Assembly (NCBI GenBank): GCA_030632885.1
Contig: DAOVTW010000013.1
Span: forward strand, 1-64,000
DNA: 64,000 nucleotides
Direction of reading: 5' to 3'
Origin: JAIOSM01 sp023143455
GTDB lineage: Bacteria > Desulfobacterota > Desulfobacteria > Desulfobacterales > Desulfobacteraceae
The notes under the pieces were generated by a model that had not been told where the DNA came from, made no database searches, and saw nothing but the letters and a program-made list of their open reading frames with translations. This document shows, piece by piece, positions 28,401 to 36,107 of this stretch. The number at the start of each line of letters is the position of its first letter. Position 1 is the stretch's first letter. The position numbers and the translations under genes were made by a program.

Positions 28401-29187
28401 CAAATATCTTTCCGGCAGACTTCCTGTATCTGATTTTGAAATTGATTTTAATGTTAAGGGAACTCCTGCCAACATGCTTGATGCTTTTTTCAAATATATA
28501 GGGGATGCAATAAACATCATGGCAAGACCTGTGGATGCAATAAAACATCAGGCAAAAACTGTAACAGTAGGGACCAGCAGAATAGTAGAGAGATTTAAAG
28601 GTGTTGTTTTTGATGAGCTTTCAAAACATGGCATAACAATTGCCCAGATAACCAACAAAAATGTGGTGGTAATAAAAAATATTCAGGAGATTTTATCAAA
28701 AGTCAAAGGAAGTCTTTTGTATGAAATATCAGGGCTTGATCTTTTAGGAGAACCAACACAGGATACAAAAATTAAAGTTATAAGGAAACAAGGATCCATC
28801 AAAACTGCAACTTCCCGTGTTGAAAAAGATTCAAGACTTAAAGGAACAAAAAATATTATTGTAAGAGAAGGAAATGTATACCTTGGGAAAGGCAGAAAAG
28901 ATGGTAGAAAAATCCTTGTAATCCCTGTTTTTTCATCATCATCCCTGACGCCAAATAAAATAGAAAATATCCTCTCGCTTGATATAGATTTTAAAAATGA
29001 TAATGAGGTTACACTTCTTAAGAAAATAAAAGGATTAGGCGGTAAATTTGAAAGAATAAAAGACTTAATCCTTGAGTCAGCAAACTTTAAATGGGATGAT
29101 AAACTCTTAAACCTTGTAAGTACTGAAGAGTTGTTTGGTGATCCTGCGGAAATAACAGCTGAATCAATAATTAAAAAGAATCAATAA
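25447..29187 (+). CDS. Giant GlmS-like glutamine amidotransferase/SIS protein
   Basis: A 1246-residue protein, about twice the length of GlmS (about 610). GlmS signatures are present in order: NCGISALV with the likely nucleophile Cys41, RGRDSAG (220-226), HTRWA (340-344), NGDIDN (382-387), a LKEISEAP linker (553-560), SIS-1 with SQSGTTTDT (666-674) and the EMSVASTKAF loop, then SIS-2 at about 785-905. Unusual parts are 40 residues before the Cys, an insert of about 170 residues between the first strand and RGRDSAG, and about 325 C-terminal residues I do not recognise. GlmS makes glucosamine-6-phosphate from fructose-6-phosphate and glutamine. Whether this enzyme does so is unknown, since a free N-terminal Cys would require processing. 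Confidence 0.8.
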   Translation: MKLINYLSRLLSINIEIGKSINNAKENSIIFFPYFPNKLNCGISALVAYKGKDNKLNSEILKEIESLVKTIKKKPIDPDSDKKIKSIETKYLGGNDTLTKLLKNAHALRQKKHFLAIFSDQSLENRIRKIVKTLAEIVVTERNNFKLKMTNLPHRDVKIISDHVEKLQDTFWCLEKEILNNLEKVKNLIAIHPESKSDESIQTFREINSVFNSLDRLEVRGRDSAGISLLFTFTKLEFEKFRTSLVEEGLSDRLKQRTNNKVLKNNCITIHDSYPSEGEHDENNHGKDNHLVTISIVYKTASEIGALGDNIKFIRTQVKNDRLLHLISCHKFIFHTISSHTRWASVGDISEANCHPVDNTPNYSIHGDKQIEKCGIIHVSLNGDIDNYLELKTEYEAQYGQIQSEITTDTKLIPLQIEYYLKQDHDIEESFRLAVNDFEGSHAISMHTNLAPDKLFLAQNGSRQAIFVGIAPDHYIAASELYGIIEETQFFIKLQGQDKGQIVTLSQNSAGGISGINSFFYDKTPILIKESDIQKSNISSRDIDRQNFSHYFLKEISEAPGSVEKTLENKWKTLDSSDFYQIVLDKSVIPEPLLKALKTKKIKKITFIGQGTAGVAAQGCADLLKYYLSDLNIEIKALKSSELSGFAIADQTSKDIMQHDLVVGISQSGTTTDTNRTIDMVKSCGAHTLCIVNRRDSDITFKTDGVLYTSTGRDIEMSVASTKAFYSQIAAGSILGLYIATICKTRSDQFITQEINELSALPGKMKKILGMKEEIKESAFNLAVTKDSWAVVGSGSNKTSADEIRIKLSELCYKTISSDFTEDKKHIDLSAEPLIIICAAGTRENVLADIIKDTAIFNAHKATPVVITQEGEDRFDLYSKSVFKIPKTKEHFAPVLNTLVGHLWGYYAALAINESSSFMYSSKLEIKEVFDEFSNKGIDIYEVLLEKKFREKITHFYYEFSKKRKENKFPTIMGLNTVTNITLLSKYLSGRLPVSDFEIDFNVKGTPANMLDAFFKYIGDAINIMARPVDAIKHQAKTVTVGTSRIVERFKGVVFDELSKHGITIAQITNKNVVVIKNIQEILSKVKGSLLYEISGLDLLGEPTQDTKIKVIRKQGSIKTATSRVEKDSRLKGTKNIIVREGNVYLGKGRKDGRKILVIPVFSSSSLTPNKIENILSLDIDFKNDNEVTLLKKIKGLGGKFERIKDLILESANFKWDDKLLNLVSTEELFGDPAEITAESIIKKNQ

Positions 29188-29193
29188 TTAAAA

Positions 29194-30840
29194 TTACTTC
29201 TTTTTCTTCCTATTTTTCAAAGATGCTTTAATAAACTCTCTGAAAAGAGGATGTGGATCATCTGGTCTTGACTTAAACTCAGGATGGAACTGACAACCTA
29301 AAAACCAGGGGTGATCTTTTAGTTCAACAATTTCAACCAGTTCATTATCAGGAGAAACTCCACTTATTACAAGACCGGCTTTCTGAAAGGTTTCAAGATA
29401 TTCATTATTAAATTCATACCTGTGTCTGTGTCTCTCAGAAATATCTTCAACTTTATAAGCTTTTTTTGCAAATGTATCAGGTTTTAGAACACATGAATAT
29501 GCACCAAGCCGCATTGTCCCACCTTTTTCTGAAGTTTCATCTCTTATTTCTTTTCTTTGCGATCTTTCATCAAACCACTCTTTCATAAGATATATTACAG
29601 GAAAATGTGTTGTAAGATCAAATTCTTCGCTATTTGCATCATCCATACTGCAAAGATGTCTTGCAAATTCAATAACAGCGACATGCATACCAAGGCATAT
29701 TCCAAAAAACGGAACTTTGTTCTCTCTGGCATATTTTACTGCTACTATTTTCCCTTCTATTCCTCGGGATCCAAAACCGCCAGGTACAAGTATTCCATCA
29801 ATATCAGAAAAAAGTTCTTGGGCATTATCATCTTTAACTGTTGTAGAATCCACAAATTTTAGATTTACTTTAGCATCATTGGATATCCCACCATGGGTTA
29901 AAGCTTCGTTAAGGCTTTTATAGGATTCAGTGAGGTCAACATATTTTCCTACTATTGCGATAGTTAGTTCAAACCTGGGGTTTTTTATTTTTTCAACAAG
30001 CTCTTCCCATTTCTCAAGTCTGGGATTTCTTGCCCATATATTTAATTTTTGGAGTATCTTATCACCAAGTCCTTCTTTATTATAAATAAGAGGAACTTCA
30101 TATATACAATCCACATCTTTGGCTGTAAACACTGCATCTTTATCCACATTACAAAAAAGAGAAATTTTGGCTTTAAGCTCTTTTGATAAAAATTTTTCTG
30201 TCCGACAAAGCAGAATATCAGGTTGAATACCAATGCTGCGCAATTCTTTAACACTGTGCTGAGTTGGTTTGGTTTTCATCTCCCCTGCTGTTTTAATATA
30301 TGGGACCAAGGTGAGATGGATATAAAGTGAATTGTTTGCACCGATATCACTTTTAAACTGCCTTATTGCTTCAAGAAAAGGGAGAGATTCAATATCACCT
30401 ATTGTCCCACCGATTTCCACAATAACAACATCAGCTGCACCATCTAAAAGTAATATGCTCTGCTTGATTTCATCTGTAATATGAGGAATTACCTGAACTG
30501 TTCCACCAAGATATTCACCTTTTCTCTCCTTGGTTATAACAGAATAATATATCTTTCCTGTAGTGAAATTATTGTCTTTCCCAAGTTTTGCATTGGTAAA
30601 CCTTTCATAATGTCCTAAATCCAGATCTGTTTCAGAACCGTCATCTGTTACATATACCTCTCCATGCTGAAATGGATTCATGGTTCCGGGATCAACATTA
30701 ATGTAAGGATCCAATTTTTGAATTGTTACTGAAAGTCCTCTGCTCTCTAAAAGTAATCCTATTGCAGCAGATGCCAATCCTTTACCCAAAGATGAAAGAA
30801 CTCCCCCTGTAACAAAAATATACTTGGTAATTTCACCCAT
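29194..30840 (-). CDS. pyrG: CTP synthase
   Basis: A 548-residue CTP synthase that aminates UTP to CTP with glutamine. The N-terminal synthetase domain starts TKYIFVTGGVLSSLGKGLASA, with the P-loop and the Mg site. The C-terminal class I glutamine amidotransferase has the nucleophile Cys in FFGICLGMH and a distal HPE motif (FHPEFKSRP). The length is normal. It is the last gene of the eno-LolA-like-pyrG strand run and ends 6 bp from the convergent GlmS-like gene. Confidence 0.97.
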   Translation of the reverse strand: MGEITKYIFVTGGVLSSLGKGLASAAIGLLLESRGLSVTIQKLDPYINVDPGTMNPFQHGEVYVTDDGSETDLDLGHYERFTNAKLGKDNNFTTGKIYYSVITKERKGEYLGGTVQVIPHITDEIKQSILLLDGAADVVIVEIGGTIGDIESLPFLEAIRQFKSDIGANNSLYIHLTLVPYIKTAGEMKTKPTQHSVKELRSIGIQPDILLCRTEKFLSKELKAKISLFCNVDKDAVFTAKDVDCIYEVPLIYNKEGLGDKILQKLNIWARNPRLEKWEELVEKIKNPRFELTIAIVGKYVDLTESYKSLNEALTHGGISNDAKVNLKFVDSTTVKDDNAQELFSDIDGILVPGGFGSRGIEGKIVAVKYARENKVPFFGICLGMHVAVIEFARHLCSMDDANSEEFDLTTHFPVIYLMKEWFDERSQRKEIRDETSEKGGTMRLGAYSCVLKPDTFAKKAYKVEDISERHRHRYEFNNEYLETFQKAGLVISGVSPDNELVEIVELKDHPWFLGCQFHPEFKSRPDDPHPLFREFIKASLKNRKKKK

Positions 30841-30862
30841 TTTTCCCCCATATTGTTATTAA

Positions 30863-31741
30863 TTATTCATATAATTTCTTAAATTCAGTGATACTTTTTT
30901 CAAGTTCACTGGATTCATCCCCGAGTAATCCTGATTTATTTTCATAATTGCCTGACTCAGGGAAAATGCCAATTAGTCTTTTAACATTAAATAAATTCTT
31001 CTCAAAATCTGCTTCAAGTTCAAATTTTTCAGCAATTGCCTCGGAAAAAAGTATCCCATCCAAAAAAATAGTGATTTTCATGGGATACCATGTTCTACTA
31101 ACTTTTTTCCAGTCTTTATAAAAAATATCCACAAACAAACCATCCTTGTTAATGGTATATCTTTCCGGAAAATAGGAATCTTTTTGAACCCATAAACTCG
31201 AACTTGGCTGATCTTGCGCTGGAGGGACACCAACCACAAAGTATATTGTACCATCATGTCTTTTAAGTGAAGAAAGCTTTGTATTTACGCCAGAGGCTTT
31301 AAGTCTTTTTGTTAGGGATTCAGGTTGCCTGAAAAGAAGGATATCTGTATATAAATCAATTAAAGATTTTTCTTTTGACTCAATAAATTCATCAATAATC
31401 TTGACAAACCGCCCTCTTGACTCCACACAAATCATATCATGACTGCTGGTAACTGCTTCAGAACGAAATTTGCCTGGAAAAGAAAACCAAAGTTTTTCAG
31501 TCATTTCTATAAATGACAGTTCTGTTTTTCCCGTCTCTTCTATATTTTCTGACACTTTTTGCCCATGATAAACCTTTCTTTTTTGAGAAAGTGTAATCCC
31601 CACAGGCTCAACAATTTTTTCTACTGCAAGATTTATAATCTCTGAACCCGTAAGAATAAAAGCATAACCTTTAGAAAAAGGCAAAAATAAAATCAGAACA
31701 ACAATTAATAAGAATATATGTCTTCTAAACCAAATAATCAT
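30863..31741 (-). CDS. Exported LolA-like lipoprotein-handling protein
   Basis: A 292-residue protein with a signal peptide or anchor (FLLIVVLILFLPF, residues about 10-27, then YAF). The body alternates polar and hydrophobic strands, with WFSFPGKFRSE and later YPMKITIFLDG, resembling the LolA/LolB-like beta-barrel fold of periplasmic carriers. I cannot call it LolA with certainty. Its ATG overlaps the eno stop region by 4 nt, so it is translationally coupled to enolase, and pyrG follows 22 bp later. The pairing with enolase is not functionally explained. Confidence 0.6.
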   Translation of the reverse strand: MIIWFRRHIFLLIVVLILFLPFSKGYAFILTGSEIINLAVEKIVEPVGITLSQKRKVYHGQKVSENIEETGKTELSFIEMTEKLWFSFPGKFRSEAVTSSHDMICVESRGRFVKIIDEFIESKEKSLIDLYTDILLFRQPESLTKRLKASGVNTKLSSLKRHDGTIYFVVGVPPAQDQPSSSLWVQKDSYFPERYTINKDGLFVDIFYKDWKKVSRTWYPMKITIFLDGILFSEAIAEKFELEADFEKNLFNVKRLIGIFPESGNYENKSGLLGDESSELEKSITEFKKLYE

Positions 31742-33009
31742 ATAAATAAATCCCGTGCAAAAACAGCACCATCCCCAAGTTCTTCTTCAATTCTCATAAG
31801 CTGATTATATTTTGCAACTCTGTCGCTTCTTGAAAGAGAGCCAGTCTTTATCTGCCCGCTGTTAATACCAACTGCCAGATCTGCAATAAAAGAATCTTCT
31901 GTCTCTCCTGACCTGTGCGAAACAACAGTAGTATAACCAGCTTCTTTTGCCATCTGAATACAATCTAAGGTCTCAGTTAAAGTTCCAATCTGATTAAGTT
32001 TTATAAGGATTGAATTTGCTACTTCTTCTTTAATACCTTTTCTAAAAATATCAGGGTTTGTAACAAACAGGTCATCTCCAACTATCTGCACTGAATCCCC
32101 AAGCCTATCAGTTAAAAGCTTAAAATTATCCCAGTCATCTTCTGCCAGACCGTCTTCTATGGAATAAAGAGGATATTTTTTAGTCAAAGATTCATAATAG
32201 TCAATCAACTCAACTGCAGTAAGTTCTCTTCCCTCAGATCCAAAGACATATTTGCCGCCCTTGTAAAATTCACTTGCAGCAGCATCAATTGCTAGCCCAA
32301 CGTCTTTTTCCGGTCTATATCCAGCAGCTTCAATGGCATCTAAAATATATTCAAAGGCCTGCTCATTTGATTTAAGATTCGGAGCAAATCCTCCTTCATC
32401 TCCAACAGAAGTACTTAATCCCGCTTTTTTTAGAATTTTACTTAAATGATGGAATATTTCAGCACCCATGCGAACAGATTCAGTTAAAGAATCTGCACCA
32501 TAGGGTAAAATCATAAATTCCTGAATATCTAAATTATTAGCAGCATGGGCACCACCATTAATAATATTCATCATGGGAACAGGAAGAGTCCTTGCATTTA
32601 TTCCACCAATGTATCGATATAAAGGAAGCTCAACAGCCTGGGCAGCAGCTCTTGCCACAGCCATTGAAACTCCTAAAATTCCGTTAGCCCCAAGCCGTGA
32701 CTTGTTTTCAGTACCGTCAATATCAAGCATTGTCCTATCAAGTCCTGCCTGATCCATGGCATCATATCCAATTATCTCAGGAACAATAACTTCATTAACA
32801 TTAGTTACTGCGTTGAGCACACCTTTGCCAAGATATCTTCCTTTGACATTGTCTCTCATTTCAAGTGCTTCTCTTGACCCGGTGGAAGCACCAGACGGAA
32901 CAGCTGCACGACCTTTAGCACCGCAAGCTAAAACAACATCCACTTCAACAGTGGGATTACCGCGAGAATCAAGTATTTCTCTCGCCCTAACATCAATAAG
33001 CTCTGTCAT
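31738..33009 (-). CDS. eno: Enolase
   Basis: A 423-residue enolase converting 2-phosphoglycerate to phosphoenolpyruvate in glycolysis and gluconeogenesis. The hallmarks are present: an N-terminal AREILDSRGNPTVEVD, the SVGDEGGFAPNL loop, metal ligands in SIEDGLAEDDW and VGDDLFVTN, and the VSHRSGETED segment. A strong AAGGGGGGAG lies about 4 nt before ATG 33009. It heads a leftward operon with the LolA-like gene and pyrG. Confidence 0.98.
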   Translation of the reverse strand: MTELIDVRAREILDSRGNPTVEVDVVLACGAKGRAAVPSGASTGSREALEMRDNVKGRYLGKGVLNAVTNVNEVIVPEIIGYDAMDQAGLDRTMLDIDGTENKSRLGANGILGVSMAVARAAAQAVELPLYRYIGGINARTLPVPMMNIINGGAHAANNLDIQEFMILPYGADSLTESVRMGAEIFHHLSKILKKAGLSTSVGDEGGFAPNLKSNEQAFEYILDAIEAAGYRPEKDVGLAIDAAASEFYKGGKYVFGSEGRELTAVELIDYYESLTKKYPLYSIEDGLAEDDWDNFKLLTDRLGDSVQIVGDDLFVTNPDIFRKGIKEEVANSILIKLNQIGTLTETLDCIQMAKEAGYTTVVSHRSGETEDSFIADLAVGINSGQIKTGSLSRSDRVAKYNQLMRIEEELGDGAVFARDLFI

Positions 33010-33514
33010 TGTCTCCCCCCTTTCTTATTTAATTAAGAACTGAAATAAATCATCTTTATAGGAAATTTAATTATTAACTTTATATTAATACCAATTAATA
33101 TCTTTTCCCACAAGATTTAATCTTAAAACTTGGTAAATCAATTGATATTTTTTAAAAACCCACAAAAATAATAAATATTTAATTCTCACTATCAATAAAT
33201 TGCGATTAATATTAATTGAAGTTCTCTTTTTAGGAAATAAAATACTAAATTAATAAGACAAAACACATAATTTTTACAAGCTTTGAATCACTATTGTTTA
33301 TTAATTTTAAACAGAAAGTAAGCTTAAGGTTATATTATCAAGGACTTCAAATGTATTGGTAAGCAGAAACAAGCCTCCAAAAACAAAAAATTAAAAATAT
33401 CATTTATTTAGAATTTTTATTGTTGACACATGCGAATTATTATGAAATATTTTTCAAAAGCTATTACTTTTTTTTAACCAACATTCATATATGGAGAAAA
33501 AAATGAAGATATCA
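33010..33514. other. A/T-rich gap upstream of eno
   Basis: About 500 bp of very A/T-rich sequence with many stops in all frames. It must hold the leftward eno promoter; TTGTGG and TATTAA with 17-nt spacing on the minus strand near 33090-33115 is one weak candidate. I see no gene, RNA or repeat here. Confidence 0.4.
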
Positions 33515-33661
33515 TTAAAACCAATTGTCATGGGCGATTTGAAAATGTAATAAACCTCCTGGTCTGAAGATGTTTTTTCTTTTTTTTTTCTTCCATTTTT
33601 TTAAATTTTTTAACCAATTTTCTTCATATTCTTCCTTTCTTCTTAAAAGATTTTTTTTCAT
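33515..33661 (-). CDS. Small basic protein, 48 residues
   Basis: A 48-codon frame on the minus strand. It begins MKKNLLRRKEEYEENW, is very rich in Lys, Arg and Trp, and ends RPGGLLHFQIAHDNWF. AAGGGAG lies about 10 nt before the ATG at 33661, better than most nearby starts. The final GG-x2-HF-x-x-AHD-x-W pattern looks conserved rather than random, but I cannot name a family. Only 45 bp separate it from the divergent Cys-rich gene, leaving little room for two promoters. It may be a relic. Confidence 0.45.
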   Translation of the reverse strand: MKKNLLRRKEEYEENWLKNLKKWKKKKRKNIFRPGGLLHFQIAHDNWF

Positions 33662-33706
33662 GCATAATCATCTCCCTTAATTATTGATTCTATCTGGAGA
33701 CATGTT

Positions 33707-34192
33707 GTGAATGAAAAAAATAAAAAGTGTTGTCATTGCAGGCGCTTATTTGTGCTGGATCATCGGAACAGGACAAGGCAGAATTATTGTAATAGAGAGC
33801 CCTGTCGAAAAGCAAGCAAGACTGCCAGCCAAAAAAAGTGGCTAAGCAAAACTGAAAATAAGGGCTATTTTCGTGGTTCCGATAATGTTAAGCGAGTTCA
33901 AGAATGGAGAAAAAACAATCCGGGATATTGGAAACGAACAAAATGCTCAACTGCGTTACAAGATTCCTTAATGACGCAACCTATTGAAAATAAAGCAGAT
34001 AATGGCGTTTTTAATTTTTGTTTTGAATTCAATGGCTTCCATATAATTCTGCCTTTTTTAGACAGCAACAAACTCATCAACGGCAAGAGATTTATATTTT
34101 GGGATAACACAGCCCTTGTCATCCCTTTCTCAGCAATCGGGTTGTATTATTTATATTATTTTAATACCATTTTTTTTGACAGAGTCAATTAA
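33707..34192 (+). CDS. Cys-rich zinc-finger-like protein, C-terminus probably scrambled
   Basis: A 161-codon frame starting at GTG 33707 with GGAG 7 nt upstream. Residues 1-90 look like a real domain: CCHCRRLF, then QNYCNREPCRKASK, a run of basic residues and RVQEWRKNNPGYWKR. Small Cys-rich proteins of this style are often found beside transposases. The last about 55 codons run over an antitoxin-gene remnant on the other strand and end in hydrophobic, biased sequence, so the original C-terminus is probably lost. The function is unknown. Confidence 0.5.
   Translation: MNEKNKKCCHCRRLFVLDHRNRTRQNYCNREPCRKASKTASQKKWLSKTENKGYFRGSDNVKRVQEWRKNNPGYWKRTKCSTALQDSLMTQPIENKADNGVFNFCFEFNGFHIILPFLDSNKLINGKRFIFWDNTALVIPFSAIGLYYLYYFNTIFFDRVN
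33968..34042 (-). pseudogene. Remnant of an antitoxin gene (5' end only)
   Basis: On the minus strand the frame starts MEAIEFKTKIKN, matching the start of the intact PIN-associated antitoxin at 37514 (MEAIEFRTRIKN). An 18-nt block is identical, and the ribosome-binding region (AGGCAGAAT versus AGGTAGAAT) is also alike. After about 12 codons similarity ends and the frame stops within 25 codons. This is the 5' stub of a paralogous antitoxin gene cut by a rearrangement. Confidence 0.65.
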
Positions 34193-34468
34193 TGGAGAAT
34201 AATTATTTTCATTAAATCTGTTTAATCCGATTAAAAAAGGTTCTATTTTTGTATTTATTTTTCTTGTTAATTTCCAGATTTTTCCAACAATGAAATCATT
34301 ATTAGCGTCTGTATTGTTGGTAACTATCATCAAATCGATATCACTGTCATCAGTCTCAGTATCTGAAGAATAGCTACCGTATAAAAACGCGTTATTAACA
34401 GTAATACCTTCTGCTCTTAACAAGGCAATATATTTTCCTAATGTCGCTATAATTTCTTTTTTAGCCAT
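34151..34468 (-). CDS. MNT-type nucleotidyltransferase antitoxin
   Basis: A 105-residue minimal nucleotidyltransferase with the motif GSYS (31-34) followed by the metal-binding pair DSDIDLMIV (Asp43, Asp45). In HEPN/MNT pairs such proteins modify the partner HEPN RNase with AMP groups and so silence it. The gene overlaps the HEPN gene by 22 nt, downstream of it, the usual order. The third catalytic Asp may lie near KIEPFLI, where I see Glu. Confidence 0.85.
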   Translation of the reverse strand: MAKKEIIATLGKYIALLRAEGITVNNAFLYGSYSSDTETDDSDIDLMIVTNNTDANNDFIVGKIWKLTRKINTKIEPFLIGLNRFNENNYSPLIDSVKKNGIKII

Positions 34469-34839
34469 TGTAACAACTCTTTTGTTTGAGAAAAATAATT
34501 TTCAACACTTTCTTTTGTAGGAATGATTGGATTATAGTCCGGGTATCTACCCTGCAATTGATACTTCATTAATATTCCTAAAAAAATATCATCATCATCA
34601 TCATTATCAAATTTCAATTTTGCTTTTTCCGATAGCAATATTAAATTATGACTTCGAGGAGCAATGTCTTTTGTTATTTTTACAACATGTGCTTTTATAG
34701 CCCTTTCAATCACTAAATGACAAAAAAACAGTCCGTGTAAAAATCTATTTTTTTGAATTAAAATATCGGCTGTTAATATATTATCTTCTGCTTCATTTAT
34801 CCAGTAATCTATCTGATTTTGTAAATCTAATATAGTCAT
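34447..34839 (-). CDS. HEPN-domain toxin-like protein
   Basis: A 130-residue all-helical HEPN protein. The first helices (DYWINEAEDNILTADILI) and the second block (GLFFCHLVIERAIKAH) are typical of PF05168. The conserved SHNL-type motif reads RSHNL (62-66), and an Asp run (DNDDDDD) follows. HEPN proteins of these pairs are RNases or RNA-binding toxins, silenced by the MNT partner encoded directly downstream. It starts the two-gene unit on the minus strand. Confidence 0.85.
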   Translation of the reverse strand: MTILDLQNQIDYWINEAEDNILTADILIQKNRFLHGLFFCHLVIERAIKAHVVKITKDIAPRSHNLILLSEKAKLKFDNDDDDDIFLGILMKYQLQGRYPDYNPIIPTKESVENYFSQTKELLQWLKKKL

Positions 34840-35214
34840 AATAAATCCTTGCCGACTTGATCTTTATAATTATCAATATAAATCAAGTATGCAGTTAATA
34901 CAATAAATAAATGTGATTTAGCAAATTAGCCATCGACCGATTTAGCCCTTTTTTGCTGTTTTGAGGGAGCTTGGTGCCTTAGATAATCTGAATACTTTTA
35001 TGCCTGACATCTCTTTTAGTCCATTGCCGCAGGCAAAATTAGGTAACCAGCGATAAAGAGCTTCTGGCAACATTTATAAAAAAAGCAGCAACCAAAATAA
35101 TTGATCTGCAAATTTGCAAATAGCATTTAGCTTGTTTGACTTTTTCCTCCTATTTATAATATATAAGGAAAATAATCGACATAATTAACTAATAACTTTT
35201 TTTGGAGATATCTC
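34840..35214. other. Gap between HEPN gene and OmpA lipoprotein gene
   Basis: The left part should hold the leftward promoter of the HEPN/MNT unit. From about 34955 to 35053 the + strand reads as 30-odd codons (FFAVLRELGALDNLNTFMPD..., then a stop) without a start, followed by another short open stretch (KELLATFIKKAA). This looks like a decayed coding fragment, but I cannot assign it. No RNA or repeat is seen. Confidence 0.35.
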
Positions 35215-35886
35215 ATTAAAAATAAATTTATAAAAACATTATCAGCACTAGTATGCTTATTGTTTTTTGTAAGTGCTTGTACCACAATAAACCCATACAC
35301 AGAAGAAAAACAAACAAGCAAACTTGCTATTGGTGCAGGTATAGGTGCTGCTAGCGGTGCTCTTATAGGATACTTAACAACAAAAGGGGAAAAAAGAAGA
35401 AGAAATGCCCTTATAGGTGCAGGTGTAGGTGGTCTTGCCGGAGGTTCCATTGGATATTATATGGATGTTCAGGAAGCCAAACTTAAACAAGAGCTTCGCG
35501 GAACCGGTGTAAGTGTGACAAGAAACGGGAACGATATAATTTTAAACATGCCGGGCAATATCACTTTTAAAACAGGATCTTCAAATTTGAATGCCAAATT
35601 TTATGGGATTCTTGATTCAGTATCAAAAGTACTGAACAAATACAAAAAAACATATATAGATATCAAAGGGTATACAGATAGCGTAGGAGGTCGTGAATAC
35701 AATCAAAAGTTATCTGATAACAGAGCTTCAAGTGTGGCAGGATACCTTGTATCAAAAAATGTTATGGCAGGAAGAATTCTTAAAATGGGCTACGGGGAAG
35801 ATTACCCGATTGCATCAAATTCAACACCTAATGGTCGGTCTCAAAACAGAAGAGTAACAATAGAGATGAGTCCTATAACTGAATAA
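35215..35886 (+). CDS. OmpA-family outer-membrane lipoprotein with glycine zipper (ATT start)
   Basis: A 223-residue lipoprotein if begun at ATT 35215. From there it reads (M)KNKFIKTLSALVCLLFFVSAC, a textbook lipoprotein signal with Cys at about 22, and TTTGGAG lies 7 nt upstream. No ATG or GTG is in frame, and the first TTG (35260) would cut off most of the signal. Residues about 40-90 form a Gly-zipper segment (AIGAGIGAASGALIGY, GAGVGGLAGGSIGYY). Residues about 110-220 form an OmpA peptidoglycan-binding domain (GYTDSVG, NRRVTIEM). It tethers the outer membrane to the wall. Confidence 0.85.
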   Translation: MKNKFIKTLSALVCLLFFVSACTTINPYTEEKQTSKLAIGAGIGAASGALIGYLTTKGEKRRRNALIGAGVGGLAGGSIGYYMDVQEAKLKQELRGTGVSVTRNGNDIILNMPGNITFKTGSSNLNAKFYGILDSVSKVLNKYKKTYIDIKGYTDSVGGREYNQKLSDNRASSVAGYLVSKNVMAGRILKMGYGEDYPIASNSTPNGRSQNRRVTIEMSPITE

Positions 35887-36107
35887 ATAAACAGATATGG
35901 TTATAAAATATTTTTTATTCCTTTAAGTGCCAGGCCGGACTTACCAAAAAAAGAGCAGAAGAAATTTTCAAAAATCATAGAACTTATTTTTGATGGTTTA
36001 TTTGAACACTTGACAACTTATACCTGTCTCATATAGTTATTGATATATTTATTTTTTGATATTAAATTATTAATTTTGTAACTTTATAACAAGTTTAGGA
36101 GATTTTG

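Noticed and set aside
33010..33514. Possible small RNA or riboswitch upstream of eno
   Set aside because: No stable hairpin or known motif was seen; only A/T-rich sequence.
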